IMG/VR virus record: IMGVR_UViG_3300001351_000010
Coordinates: 1 to 48,406 of that record
Strand: one strand, 5' to 3'
Source of the DNA: a virus
Length of the DNA: 48,406 nt
Part shown: positions 33,255-42,290 of the stretch, piece by piece
How positions within the stretch are numbered: position 1 is the first letter of the stretch
Layout of the letters: each line of letters opens with the position of its first letter
The notes under the pieces: model-generated
Told to the model about the DNA's origin: nothing
Database searches by the model: none
Seen by the model: only the letters and a program-made list of their open reading frames with translations
Translations under genes and position numbers: made by a program

Positions 33255-34052
33255 ATGATTTCACTAATTAAATTATTAAAAGAAGCTATAGCAGAGCCAA
33301 AGGCCATTATATTAGCAGGAGCACCAGGAGCTGGTAAAGGATACATTTTAAGAGGTTTAGATTTAGGTGGTATAAAAATACTAAATGTAGATGATATTTA
33401 TGTCCCCCTATTACAAAAAGCTAATGTAACATTAGATTTAAAAAATGCTACTCCTGAAGAAAGAAGTGAGCAAGCTAAACAAATGGCTGCTGCAAATAAA
33501 CAATTTAAAGGAGATGTAGAAGCTACTATAGAAGGCAAAGAATCTTTTATTTTAGATGGAACAGGAGCTTCATATAATCAAACTGCTAAATTAAAAAATG
33601 AATTAGAAGAAGCAGGATACAAAGTATTTATGCTTTATGTTTATACTGATTTAGAACGCTCACTATCTCAAAACCAAGACAGATATGAAAAATCAGAAGG
33701 TAAAGATAGAAGTTTAGCACCTGCTATTGTAATGCGTACATGGAAAAGTGTAACAGATAATTTACCTAAATATGCTGAATTATTTGGTAATAATTTTGTA
33801 GCTGTAGCCAATACATTAGATAATAGAATGCAAAATATAGATAAAATAATAAAAAAATATCTTACTCCATTTAAACCTGAAGGAACAAAACCAAAAACAC
33901 CAAAAGAACAAGCTAAATCAGACGCTAGAAAGGCTAAAGATAAAGAAGAGATTCAAATTATGCTAGATGATGATTTTGTATATGATGTAATTGAATATAC
34001 AATGTCTAAAGAAGAAGCACAGATGCGAATAGGTAAATTCTTAAATTCATGA
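33255..34052 (+). CDS. zeta-toxin-like P-loop kinase with targeting-like N-terminus
   Basis: A 265-residue protein. Residues 17-29 contain the Walker A motif GAPGAGKG, followed by NVDDIY near residue 45, a DGTG segment near residue 101 and the helical lid region with RYEKSEGKDRS. The layout fits the zeta-toxin/AAA_33 kinase group, which phosphorylate small molecules such as UDP-N-acetylglucosamine, or in other members nucleic acid ends. The first 14 residues (MISLIKLLKEAIAE) contain LKE-A and resemble a T4-type capsid-targeting peptide. The C-terminal part is Lys/Glu-rich and helical. It overlaps the next gene by 4 nt. The toxin role is inference. Confidence 0.7.
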   Translation: MISLIKLLKEAIAEPKAIILAGAPGAGKGYILRGLDLGGIKILNVDDIYVPLLQKANVTLDLKNATPEERSEQAKQMAAANKQFKGDVEATIEGKESFILDGTGASYNQTAKLKNELEEAGYKVFMLYVYTDLERSLSQNQDRYEKSEGKDRSLAPAIVMRTWKSVTDNLPKYAELFGNNFVAVANTLDNRMQNIDKIIKKYLTPFKPEGTKPKTPKEQAKSDARKAKDKEEIQIMLDDDFVYDVIEYTMSKEEAQMRIGKFLNS

Positions 34053-36055
34053 GTAAGGTAATAGCAGCATATGGTGGTGGTTTTAAACCACCCACTAAAG
34101 GACATTTAGAAGTAGTTAAAAAAGCTTTAGAATCTCTTCCTGAAATAGATGAATTTATTATTTATGTTGGGAGTAAGGAAAGAAATGGGGTAAGTCAAGC
34201 TGAAGCTATTTTAATTTGGGATATATTTAAAAAATATCTCCCTATGAAAGTCAGAATTGAACCTGCAAAATCACCAATTGGTGATATTGTTCGTTTAGGA
34301 AAAAATAACCCTGAGGATGAAGTTTATTTTATTATAGGAGGAAGAGAAGGAAGAGATGATGATTTAGAAGATATTGAAAATAGAACTAAAAACATAGAAT
34401 CCGCTTATCCTAATATGAAAGTAAAAGTACAATTTACACAAGATAAAGGTATGAGTGGAACTAATGCTAGAAAAGCAGCAAAAATGTCAACTGATGAATT
34501 ATCACCATTTCTACCTGATGAGTTAGATGATAGTGAAAAAGAAGAAGTATTTAATATCTTAAGACCAGTAATTAAAGAAGAAATTACCAAACCCCAATTA
34601 GATTCAATTGAAAAATATGCTGATAGTTTATTTAATAAATTAGGAATTGATATTGAGTTTACAAAACATTTCTTAGATAGGGTAAATGATGAAAGAAATA
34701 TTAAACCTATATCAGTACCAGAATTAGTAGGGATGTTTAAACGTTTACATAGAAAACACGGTAAACCTTTATCCAAAATAGACGATGATTTTAATGCTGT
34801 TGTTAAGGATTTTAATAATAATATTAATATACCATTTGCTATAAATGTAACTGATGATGATATTGAAATGTATGCCAAAACAGTAATGCGTAAAAAAGAT
34901 TTCAAAACCTCAACTCCTGTTATTGCCCTTAATGAAAACGCTTCATATACTAAAGATATTAATCTTATTGAAAAATTAGCTCAACTAACTCAACATATGT
35001 TAGATAAAGGCATGAACATAGAACCTTTACCTAGTTTAGAATTTGTTAATGGTGATAGTGAAAATGCACGCGAATTTCTTGGTAAGACAGCGTATTATGA
35101 CCCAAACACACAAACTATAGTATTATATACTGAAGGTAGACATCCTAAAGATATAGCGCGTAGTTACACTCATGAAATGATTCACCACATTCAAAATTTA
35201 GAAGATAGATTAGGTAATATTACTACAACAAACACTCAAGAAGATGATGAGTTAAATGATATTGAAGCAGAAGCTAATTTAAAAGGCACAATGACATTTA
35301 GAAATTGGACTGATAGTTTAAATGAGGTTGTTGTAGGTAACAAAATTGAATGTGATAAGTGTGGTTGGAGTTGGAAAATAGCAGATGGTGGAGATGATTT
35401 ATTTATATGTCATAAATGTGGGAACAATAATAAGCCTATAAATGAAGTAAAACCTTATAAACATAAACATGGTTTTGATGACAAATTAGGCAAAGATCCC
35501 TTTGGTTTAAACCAATTTGCTAGAGAAATAGCCGAAGGAGTTTTGATACCCGAAGAAGAGGTCGTATCTTCACCCCCTATGGAATATAAAATATACTCAG
35601 ACATGGATGGTGTGTTAACAGATTTTGACAAATCATTCGAAAAATACTCAAAAGGAATACCACCTAGAGAGTATGAAAAGAAATTTGGTAAAGATGGTTT
35701 TTGGAAATTAATTGATGGTGAAGGTAAAGTTGGATTTTGGGTAGGAATGCCTTGGATGGAAGATGCTAAACAGTATTGGGATTATATTAAAGATTACGAT
35801 GTAGAGTTATTATCTTCTCCATCTAGATCTGAAACATCAAGATTAGGTAAAAGATTATGGGTTAGAAATAATATGCCGGGCATTAAATTAACTTTAGCAC
35901 AAGCTTATAATAAGAAAAATTATGCTGAACCTAATCATATATTAATTGATGATAGAGAATCAAATATAGAACAATGGAAAGAAGCAGGTGGAATAGGCAT
36001 ATTACACACATCAGCAGCTGACACTATTAACCAACTTAAAGCATTAGGATTATGA
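34049..36055 (+). CDS. multidomain fusion: nucleotidyltransferase, unknown domain, HExxH metalloprotease-like, zinc ribbon, HAD phosphatase
   Basis: A 668-residue protein with at least four modules. Residues 1-145: cytidylyltransferase fold with GGFKPPTKGHL (T-x-G-H16-19) and GMSGTNARKAA (residues 135-144). Residues about 185-295: a helical/beta unit with FTKHFLDRVNDERN, not recognised, perhaps RNase-toxin-like. Residues about 300-425: zincin-like segment with HEMIH (His375, Glu376, His379) and a downstream ELNDIEAEAN that could supply the third ligand. Residues 435-457: zinc ribbon C-x2-C-x15-C-x2-C. Residues 518-668: HAD phosphatase of the 5'-nucleotidase type (DMDGVLTDFD with Asp518 and Asp520, LIDDRESN). 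IAE-G at 494-497 fits a T4-type prohead-protease site that would release the HAD domain. It is coupled to both neighbours by ATGA overlaps. Confidence 0.8.
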   Translation: MSKVIAAYGGGFKPPTKGHLEVVKKALESLPEIDEFIIYVGSKERNGVSQAEAILIWDIFKKYLPMKVRIEPAKSPIGDIVRLGKNNPEDEVYFIIGGREGRDDDLEDIENRTKNIESAYPNMKVKVQFTQDKGMSGTNARKAAKMSTDELSPFLPDELDDSEKEEVFNILRPVIKEEITKPQLDSIEKYADSLFNKLGIDIEFTKHFLDRVNDERNIKPISVPELVGMFKRLHRKHGKPLSKIDDDFNAVVKDFNNNINIPFAINVTDDDIEMYAKTVMRKKDFKTSTPVIALNENASYTKDINLIEKLAQLTQHMLDKGMNIEPLPSLEFVNGDSENAREFLGKTAYYDPNTQTIVLYTEGRHPKDIARSYTHEMIHHIQNLEDRLGNITTTNTQEDDELNDIEAEANLKGTMTFRNWTDSLNEVVVGNKIECDKCGWSWKIADGGDDLFICHKCGNNNKPINEVKPYKHKHGFDDKLGKDPFGLNQFAREIAEGVLIPEEEVVSSPPMEYKIYSDMDGVLTDFDKSFEKYSKGIPPREYEKKFGKDGFWKLIDGEGKVGFWVGMPWMEDAKQYWDYIKDYDVELLSSPSRSETSRLGKRLWVRNNMPGIKLTLAQAYNKKNYAEPNHILIDDRESNIEQWKEAGGIGILHTSAADTINQLKALGL

Positions 36056-36264
36056 GTAAATTAAATACACTAGCTGGGGGATATAAGGGGGGATCACCAA
36101 GATTAAGAAGTAATAATACTCCAAAACCCTTTATTGGAGACCCACCAAAACAGGTAGATGTAGAACAATTATCAAATTATCTTAAACAATTATATAGTGG
36201 GGGTAATTTATCAAAAGAAGGTGTACAAGTTATTATTAAAGAATTAAATAAATTAGTTTTATGA
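36052..36264 (+). CDS. small hypothetical protein
   Basis: A 70-residue basic protein with a Gly/Pro/Asn-rich first half and a helical second half (VEQLSNYLKQLYSGG, VQVIIKELNKLV). ATGA overlaps on both sides tie it into the operon. No family recognised. Confidence 0.6.
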   Translation: MSKLNTLAGGYKGGSPRLRSNNTPKPFIGDPPKQVDVEQLSNYLKQLYSGGNLSKEGVQVIIKELNKLVL

Positions 36265-36836
36265 GTAAAGTACAAGGTCTAAATAAACAATTTACTGAAA
36301 GAGATGTAAATAGAATGCGTAACCTTATCCAAGGAAAACACGGTGAAAAAGTAGGTCAGAGTGTGGGTTATGCTAAACATGATAAAGATTATAAAGAAGG
36401 TGATGTTTGGGAAGTAGATGGTAGGATGTGGACTATTAAAGAAGGTATTAAACAAAATATTACCAAATTAGATAAAGCAAAAAAAGCACACATAATGCCT
36501 ATTTTTTGCCCTAATTGTGGGTCTAAAATGCATACAGATTTAGATAAACCCTACTACAATATACATAAAAAATGTTTTAATTGTGTTGTTGAGTTTGAAC
36601 ATCATTTAAGAGTAGCAGGTTTATATGAAGCTTATGAGTCTAAAATCATCAACTCAGAAATAGATAATTTTGTTAATGAATTTAAAGCTTATATAGAAGC
36701 TGAGTTAGTATTATCTAATAAAGGTTTTATTACAGAACAGGGCGATGTTGAAAGTTGGGTAGGGGCTCCTAATAAATCAAAAGTATTAGAAGGATTAAAT
36801 AAAACTATCGAACATTTAAATAATCTTAAAAAGTAA
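36261..36836 (+). CDS. zinc-ribbon protein of unknown function
   Basis: A 191-residue protein. Residues 46-70 contain EGDVWEVDGRMWTIKEGIKQ. A zinc ribbon follows, with Cys83-x2-Cys86 and Cys105-x2-Cys108 (CPNCGSKMH, CFNCVVEFE), then a helical C-terminus. I recall similar proteins in marine T4-like phages but no function. It closes a four-gene chain linked by ATGA overlaps and may be a virion-associated nucleic-acid-binding protein. Confidence 0.65.
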   Translation: MSKVQGLNKQFTERDVNRMRNLIQGKHGEKVGQSVGYAKHDKDYKEGDVWEVDGRMWTIKEGIKQNITKLDKAKKAHIMPIFCPNCGSKMHTDLDKPYYNIHKKCFNCVVEFEHHLRVAGLYEAYESKIINSEIDNFVNEFKAYIEAELVLSNKGFITEQGDVESWVGAPNKSKVLEGLNKTIEHLNNLKK

Positions 36837-36848
36837 CATATTTTTATA

Positions 36849-36857
36849 TATTTATAA
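36849..36857 (+). promoter_or_regulatory. class B (late-type) promoter motif
   Basis: TATTTATAA 10 nt before the ATG at 36868, in the 31-nt gap after the zinc-ribbon gene. Confidence 0.5.
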
Positions 36858-36867
36858 CTAAAAATCA

Positions 36868-38415
36868 ATGGATAATTTTAATATCACTAAGTGGAATAGA
36901 AACCGCTATCTTAATGAAGGTCAAATAGACGAATATGGGGAATATAGATCTCGAGAAATAGAATTAGGAAAAGAATTAGATTCTCAATTTAATGATTATA
37001 ACCCTAACATTTCATTACAAATGTATAGTGGTGACAGACCAGATTCAGACCCATTAAAAGGCAAAGGCTTTGGTTCTATAACATTTAGTGTTAGAGAAGA
37101 ACTTGATCCTAATGATTGGAATAAAGCATTAAAGTGGGTAGAATCTAAAGGATTTGAAATAGAATCAGAATCTAATTGGTATGAAATGGAATATGATGGA
37201 GATAGAGCATGGTACCCAAAAATAAAATTTCAATTTAATGTAGCAGATTTTCCAATCAACGAAGGGATGAGTAAAGCAGGCATCAAAAAACAAATCAAAG
37301 ATGCAGAAGAAATATTAGATAGTGGTGAAGCTAATGGTGAACCTTTAACTTCTGAAACAGAAATGTTAGTACAGAAAGAACTTAAAAGACTACTTTCACT
37401 ATACAAATCAGTTAACGAAATGGATATAAATGACCCAGTACTCGTAAAAATAAGAGCTGCTAAAGATAGAACTGATAAAATACTATCCCAACCTAAATCA
37501 GATTTCGGTAAAGAATATGGTGATGCTGTTAAAAAAGCTCGTGGTGGTAATAATAATGATACTAAACTTAGATTTCTTAAGAAAGAAAGAGATCAATTAA
37601 TGCGTGATATGGAGCAAGAAGCTGAACCAGAAGGTGGACCAATTGCTGATGAATATGGTAGTAAACTAAACCGTATAGATAATGCAATTGCTAAACTATC
37701 AGGTAGAAAAGAAATGACTTATGACCAAGCAATAGCTGAAGGTAAAAAAATAGGAAAAAATTCATATAAAACTAGAACTGCTATAAACACAGCACCTGGA
37801 AAAACAGAAGATAAAGAAGTAATAATTGATAACATAAGTGATCTTGATAATGTTACTATTAGATGGAGAGGAACTAACCATCATGGTAATAAAACACTTA
37901 CAAATTTAAAATTTAAACAAGAATCTAAAGGTGATGATGATTTAATGGCAATATCAAATGATGATAAATGGCTATTTATAGTAGATAGGGATGACGACAC
38001 AGGGGAGATAGATTGGAATACTTTAATCGTAGATAGTAGAGAATTAGAACAAGACGATGGTAGCTATGCCGTAGATTCTGAAGATAGAATAAATACTAAA
38101 GAATCAATAGATGAAAGTGCTTCAACAGAAGAAAAAAGAATTGCCTTACGTGCTATTAAAAGTATAGCTAAGTATAGAGGTGTTAGTGAAGATGAAGCAA
38201 AACGAGATCTTACTAGAGCAATTGAACAGTTAGGTAGTTTAAAAGAAGCAATTAAAGATATTAAAGAAACTACTGAATTAGGAAAAAATCTAACTGAAGA
38301 ACTTTGTGCTAAAGGTAAAGCATATAGAAAGAAAAGAATGGCAGCTGGTGAGAAATCATCTGCTTACTTGAATGGTCGTGCTGTTAAAGTATGTAAAGGT
38401 CAAATGAAAGGGTAG
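36868..38415 (+). CDS. putative head-packaged protein with targeting-like N-terminus
   Basis: A 515-residue protein. The N-terminus MDNFNITKWNRNRYLNE-GQ ends in LNE before Gly, a T4-type prohead-protease pattern, and resembles the starts of the products of the genes at 45465 and 45746. Further L/I-x-E-G patterns occur (INE-G near residue 131, IAE-G near residue 290). The middle is charged and helical. The C-terminus (LCAKGKAYRKKRMAAGEKSS, AYLNGRAVKVCKGQMKG) is a Lys-rich module I recall at the ends of other phage proteins, perhaps for DNA binding. Function unknown; packaging into the head is inference. Confidence 0.6.
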   Translation: MDNFNITKWNRNRYLNEGQIDEYGEYRSREIELGKELDSQFNDYNPNISLQMYSGDRPDSDPLKGKGFGSITFSVREELDPNDWNKALKWVESKGFEIESESNWYEMEYDGDRAWYPKIKFQFNVADFPINEGMSKAGIKKQIKDAEEILDSGEANGEPLTSETEMLVQKELKRLLSLYKSVNEMDINDPVLVKIRAAKDRTDKILSQPKSDFGKEYGDAVKKARGGNNNDTKLRFLKKERDQLMRDMEQEAEPEGGPIADEYGSKLNRIDNAIAKLSGRKEMTYDQAIAEGKKIGKNSYKTRTAINTAPGKTEDKEVIIDNISDLDNVTIRWRGTNHHGNKTLTNLKFKQESKGDDDLMAISNDDKWLFIVDRDDDTGEIDWNTLIVDSRELEQDDGSYAVDSEDRINTKESIDESASTEEKRIALRAIKSIAKYRGVSEDEAKRDLTRAIEQLGSLKEAIKDIKETTELGKNLTEELCAKGKAYRKKRMAAGEKSSAYLNGRAVKVCKGQMKG

Positions 38416-38416
38416 T

Positions 38417-38953
38417 ATGAAAGATTTAAAAATAATACAAGAATTTTTTTCTAAACCTATCTATGAAAATGAAATAGATAGTTTAGGTGATGCTTTAGCT
38501 GATGAAATAAAAGATACCTTAGAAGATAAAAAAGATGAATTAAAAGAAATAGTTGATCCTATAACAATTTTATCTACAGTATTAGCTAGCACAACATTAA
38601 TCAACATTATAGCTAAATTCTCAGGTAAAATATTTAAAAAATATAATTTTGGTAAAGGTGAAGAAGCAGCTAAAAAAATCTATGATTTTACTCATAAATT
38701 AGAACAAGATTTTAAGGGACCCATTAAACGTGTAGTTTCATTATTTTCTAAAGATCCAAAAACAATAAAATTGGTAACTGATGGTTTATATGCTTTATTA
38801 ATTTTAAGTTTAGGTGTTAAAGCCGGTAGTGGAGCAGTACAAAGTTTATCAAAAGGTAATATAGCATCAGGAACCATTAGTGGTTTAAAGGCAGCTTTAA
38901 AAGGTAAAGATTTAACTACACTAATTAAAGATATAGCAGGAGCAGTAACATGA
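38417..38953 (+). CDS. putative packaged protein with hydrophobic segments
   Basis: A 178-residue protein. The N-terminus MKDLKIIQEFF resembles the T4 internal-protein leader in style. Two hydrophobic stretches at about residues 51-67 (ILSTVLASTTLINIIAKF) and 114-131 (LYALLILSLGVKAGSGAV) could insert into a membrane. One base separates it from the previous stop, and it overlaps the next gene by 4 nt. A protein able to interact with the host membrane after injection is conceivable, but nothing proves it. Confidence 0.55.
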   Translation: MKDLKIIQEFFSKPIYENEIDSLGDALADEIKDTLEDKKDELKEIVDPITILSTVLASTTLINIIAKFSGKIFKKYNFGKGEEAAKKIYDFTHKLEQDFKGPIKRVVSLFSKDPKTIKLVTDGLYALLILSLGVKAGSGAVQSLSKGNIASGTISGLKAALKGKDLTTLIKDIAGAVT

Positions 38954-39240
38954 TAACAGAAGAAAGAGTATATGAAATAGTTAAAGAATCCTTACGTGAT
39001 TGGTTTAAAAAAGAAAATTGGGTAAGAATTAACACATCAGGTAATATTGCAGGTGATTGTGGTACTATGAAAAAAGGAAAGGCCACTACCAGATGTTTAC
39101 CTAAGAAAAAAGCTCAATCTTTGTCAAAATCAGAAAGAAAATCTACAGTTGCTAAGAAAGTTAGGGGTAGTAAAAAAGGAAAACAATTTGTAAAAAATAC
39201 AAAGTCCGCAAAATATCGAAAAGGAACGTATGAGAAATAA
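38950..39240 (+). CDS. small very basic protein, probable DNA-binding
   Basis: A 96-residue strongly basic protein (many Lys and Arg from residue 35 on). Residues 1-20 are a helix (ITEERVYEIVKESLRDWFKK). The middle INTSGNIAGDCGTMKKGKAT followed by RCLPKKKAQSLSKSERKST is a module I recall from other T4-like phages without a name. It may condense DNA or be packaged with it. It overlaps the upstream gene by 4 nt. Confidence 0.6.
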   Translation: MITEERVYEIVKESLRDWFKKENWVRINTSGNIAGDCGTMKKGKATTRCLPKKKAQSLSKSERKSTVAKKVRGSKKGKQFVKNTKSAKYRKGTYEK

Positions 39241-39248
39241 TTTTTACA

Positions 39249-39257
39249 TATTTATAA
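39249..39257 (+). promoter_or_regulatory. class B (late-type) promoter motif
   Basis: TATTTATAA 31 nt before the ATG at 39289, leaving room for a normal leader. Confidence 0.5.
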
Positions 39258-39288
39258 TAAAATTAATCAACAGAAAAATACAAATATA

Positions 39289-39951
39289 ATGAAAAAATCG
39301 GAATTAAAAGAAATCATCAAAAGTCAGTTTTTAGCTGAAGCTGATGACTCTAAAAAAGGAAACAGCGAAGAACAAAAACGAATGGAAGGTGCCATTCGTG
39401 ATGATAGAGATCACATTAAAAATCTTGAAAAAGACATTAAAGATAACGAAGAAAAATTAGCTAAATTAAAGAAAGACTTTAAAAAAGATGTTAATGAAGC
39501 TGAGGATGTTGATGTTGAAGATAATGAAGATATTGATGTTGAAGATAATGAAGATATTGATGTAGATATTGAAGATGATGTTAACATTGATGATGAATCA
39601 TCCAAATCAGAAATTGAAGTTGATTCAGAATTAGCAGGTGAAGATTCTGATGTAGCAGCTATATTAGGTCTTTTAACTAAGGCACAAGAAGAAGCTAAAG
39701 GTTTAGGAGATGAAAAACTATTAGACCAAATAGGAAATACAATTACTTATTATACTAGAGCACACGTTGTAGCTACTAATGAAGAACAAGGAATGGATCC
39801 TGAAAGATTCGTAGGTTCGGGTGGTGATGAAGTTGATTCTGATAGTATAGTTAATGTAACAAAAGACAACCCAGCTGAAGATGCTGAGATTGGATTTGCA
39901 TTAGATGAGTCAATTCAAAGATTTGCTAAATTAGCAGGATTAGAAAAATAA
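39289..39951 (+). CDS. acidic protein with targeting-like N-terminus
   Basis: A 220-residue very acidic protein. The N-terminus MKKSELKEIIKSQFLAE-AD ends in LAE before Ala, the T4 prohead-protease pattern, comparable in form with the T4 internal-protein leader. Residues 30-65 are a charged coiled coil, followed by an Asp/Glu/Val/Ile repeat (DVEDNEDI twice, from a perfect 24-nt tandem repeat). The C-terminal helix ESIQRFAKLAGLEK resembles the ends of some phage scaffold or head proteins. A scaffold/core-like or packaged role is inferred. Confidence 0.6.
   Translation: MKKSELKEIIKSQFLAEADDSKKGNSEEQKRMEGAIRDDRDHIKNLEKDIKDNEEKLAKLKKDFKKDVNEAEDVDVEDNEDIDVEDNEDIDVDIEDDVNIDDESSKSEIEVDSELAGEDSDVAAILGLLTKAQEEAKGLGDEKLLDQIGNTITYYTRAHVVATNEEQGMDPERFVGSGGDEVDSDSIVNVTKDNPAEDAEIGFALDESIQRFAKLAGLEK
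39511..39558 (+). repeat. 24-nt tandem repeat, two perfect copies
   Basis: Two identical 24-base units at 39511-39534 and 39535-39558 encode DVEDNEDI twice inside the acidic region of the 39289 gene; a degenerate third unit follows. Confidence 0.85.
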
Positions 39952-39986
39952 ATAAAAACAGTTATTAACAAATAAAATTTATAAAA

Positions 39987-40142
39987 ATGGACACAAAAGA
40001 ATTATTAGAAGGAATTAAAGAACAAGTATTATTAATTGAAGCAGAATTAGAAAAAACAAGTGCTGCCGCAAAGGGTAGATGTAGATCTGCTGCCAATAAA
40101 ATTAAAAACTTATCTGCTGATTTCAAAAGAAACCATAAATAG
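39987..40142 (+). CDS. small basic histone-like protein
   Basis: A 51-residue protein starting MDTKELLEGIKEQV, where LLE-G fits a prohead-protease site. Its C-terminal half is strongly basic (AAAKGRCRSAANKIKNLSAD, ending FKRNHK), resembling short phage DNA-binding or condensing peptides. Removing the acidic N-terminus would leave a basic peptide, as in T4 internal proteins. Two nt separate it from the next ATG. Confidence 0.55.
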   Translation: MDTKELLEGIKEQVLLIEAELEKTSAAAKGRCRSAANKIKNLSADFKRNHK

Positions 40143-40144
40143 GA

Positions 40145-42289
40145 ATGAACGAGCGTAAACTGTCAAAAGCAGAACTCAAAAAGAGGGAAGATATTATCAT
40201 GAATATGAAAGGTAACAAACGTGACCTTGTTAAAAAATATGGTAAAGATGCTGAGGCAGTTATGTATGGACGTGCAACTAATATGGCTAAAAAACAAACA
40301 AAAGAAATGAGAGATCCTAATTTAACAGAGTTGATTAAAGATGCATTAAAAAACCCATCAAAAGCAGATTTAAATAAGGATGGAAAGCTATCAGATTATG
40401 AAAAAACTAGGGGGGCTGCTATTGAAAAAAACATAAAAGAATTAGACTCATCAATTCCGTTGGGAAAAGATTTTACTTATGATTATGAAGATATAGGTCA
40501 ATTTTATTTAGAAGGTTTTGGTAGACCACACTCATTAAATAATAGTGAATTAGAAGCATTAGGTAAGCAAATTGTTGGTAGACTATATGGTGGTAACATT
40601 AGTAAAGCCTATGATGATTTAAAAAATAAAGGTAAAATGAATGAAGTAGAATTACCTACATCAATTATCCAGAAATTTGCTAATGAAATTAAGGACCCCC
40701 AAGGATTTGCAAAAGCAATGCTTGGGATTTTTAATTCTATACAAGATAAAGAACAAAAAGATTATTCTAAAAATCAAAAATTTGGAAGAGTACTTAGTTA
40801 TTTAAAAGATATAGCCGATAGTGAAGCTGAAGAAATAAATGAAGCACCAGGAACAACATTAGATTTATCTCAAGATGATATGGATAAACTTCATCAAAGT
40901 GGTAAATTAGAACTTGATGGTCATAAACTTTTATATAAAGTAAAAGAAGATATTGATTTAGGTCATGAAGATAATGAACCTGGAATGCTTAAAGCAGAGC
41001 TTTACCATATTGGTAGTTATGCTATGGAATTATATAAAATGATGGATGATTTAGAAGGTATGGGAGAAATTGATTTCCCTGCTTGGTGGCAATCAAAAAT
41101 CACAACAGCTAAAAATAATATATCAGGAGCTAAACATTATCTTGAATTTGAACTTAAAGAACCTAAAATTGATGCCGTAGTTGATGTAGCTACAGACGTA
41201 GTAGATGAAGAAATAGGCCAACTAGGCACAGATGGTGATACAGGATTTCAAGCGTCATTATACACACCAAACGAATTAGGTGATGCATCAGTAGGAAGAG
41301 AATATGCATCAGGAGCATTTGAGGAAAGTAAAAAACCAATAGAAGAAGCAATGAATATGAATAAATGGCGCCGCGCCTACAACGGAAAAGCATTTGCTAA
41401 AAAAACAGTATATTTAACAGATTATAATAATAATAAAAAGAGATATACTATTTATTTTAAATATAAGGAAACACCATCTAAAGATGTTGTATCACTTAAA
41501 GAATCTCATTATGGTAATCATGAAGGTAGTGGAATGGCATTTGCAATGTCTAATTTACAAAACAAACCAGTATATCAATTTACATCTGATGATAAATTTG
41601 AGTGGGACAATGAAGAAGAATTTGATGCTTGGGTAGCAGAAGGACCTAAAGGTTTAGAAAGTTTACTAAGCTTTTTCTTAGGTGGTAGAAATGTTGATGA
41701 TGCTATTAAATCTTGGTTTGACACAGGTGTTACTGATAAAAGTAAATTAAAAATAGGACCTGCAGAATATTATCCAGATGCAGCCGTAAATGAATCTACT
41801 TCTAAACATAGTTCAATAGCAGAAAAATTAGCTAAAGAGTTAAAAGAAGGTTTACCTAAAGGATTTTGGGATAAAAAAATCGATGCTAAAGATGAAGACC
41901 AAGATGGTAAAATAGATGAAGACTTAAAAGGTCTAATGGCACAGGGAGAAAAAATAGCTGCATTTGCTAATAAGCAAAGTGGGTATGAAGGGGGTGTATC
42001 TTCACCTGTAAGAGGTGTTTTAGCAGCTATGGCAGCAGCGGGTGCACCTGATTTTGATGGTGATGATGAAATGGTAAGTTATTATACTAGAAAATTAACT
42101 AAAGCTATTGAAACTCAAAAAGGTAAAAAATATATGAGTGGTTTTTCTATTGATGAATCATACGATACTTTAGTTAATAAAATTAAAAAACAAGGTAAAT
42201 CTAGTAAGGCAGCTAAAGCAATTGCAGGTGCAGTAGCATCATATAAAGCAAAAGGCGGAGGTAAAGGCCCAACAGCAAAACAAAAATAA
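40145..42289 (+). CDS. large modular putative packaged protein
   Basis: A 714-residue protein built of modules I recall from other phages. Residues 8-52: KREDIIMNMKGNKRDLVKKYG followed by DAEAVMYGRATNMAKK, basic. An EF-hand-like DLNKDGKLSDYE lies near residue 78 and a second Asp-rich loop (DAKDEDQDGKIDED) near residue 580. Residues about 277-345: EDNEPGMLKAELYHIGSYA and FPAWWQSKITTAKNNI. The C-terminus is Lys/Gly-rich (SSKAAKAIAGAVASYKAKGG). INE-A and IEE-A patterns near residues 236 and 397 could be prohead-protease sites separating modules. Function unknown; virion association inferred from context. Confidence 0.6.
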   Translation: MNERKLSKAELKKREDIIMNMKGNKRDLVKKYGKDAEAVMYGRATNMAKKQTKEMRDPNLTELIKDALKNPSKADLNKDGKLSDYEKTRGAAIEKNIKELDSSIPLGKDFTYDYEDIGQFYLEGFGRPHSLNNSELEALGKQIVGRLYGGNISKAYDDLKNKGKMNEVELPTSIIQKFANEIKDPQGFAKAMLGIFNSIQDKEQKDYSKNQKFGRVLSYLKDIADSEAEEINEAPGTTLDLSQDDMDKLHQSGKLELDGHKLLYKVKEDIDLGHEDNEPGMLKAELYHIGSYAMELYKMMDDLEGMGEIDFPAWWQSKITTAKNNISGAKHYLEFELKEPKIDAVVDVATDVVDEEIGQLGTDGDTGFQASLYTPNELGDASVGREYASGAFEESKKPIEEAMNMNKWRRAYNGKAFAKKTVYLTDYNNNKKRYTIYFKYKETPSKDVVSLKESHYGNHEGSGMAFAMSNLQNKPVYQFTSDDKFEWDNEEEFDAWVAEGPKGLESLLSFFLGGRNVDDAIKSWFDTGVTDKSKLKIGPAEYYPDAAVNESTSKHSSIAEKLAKELKEGLPKGFWDKKIDAKDEDQDGKIDEDLKGLMAQGEKIAAFANKQSGYEGGVSSPVRGVLAAMAAAGAPDFDGDDEMVSYYTRKLTKAIETQKGKKYMSGFSIDESYDTLVNKIKKQGKSSKAAKAIAGAVASYKAKGGGKGPTAKQK

Positions 42290-42290
42290 C

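Noticed and set aside
34405-34905. 166-codon minus-strand ORF
   Set aside because: It lies entirely inside the multidomain fusion gene in antisense; Ser/Leu-rich composition is what an antisense frame of an acidic/Lys-rich gene gives.
39511-39605. Possible CRISPR-like or satellite repeat
   Set aside because: Only two perfect 24-nt units, in frame inside a coding sequence and encoding an acidic repeat; no spacers.
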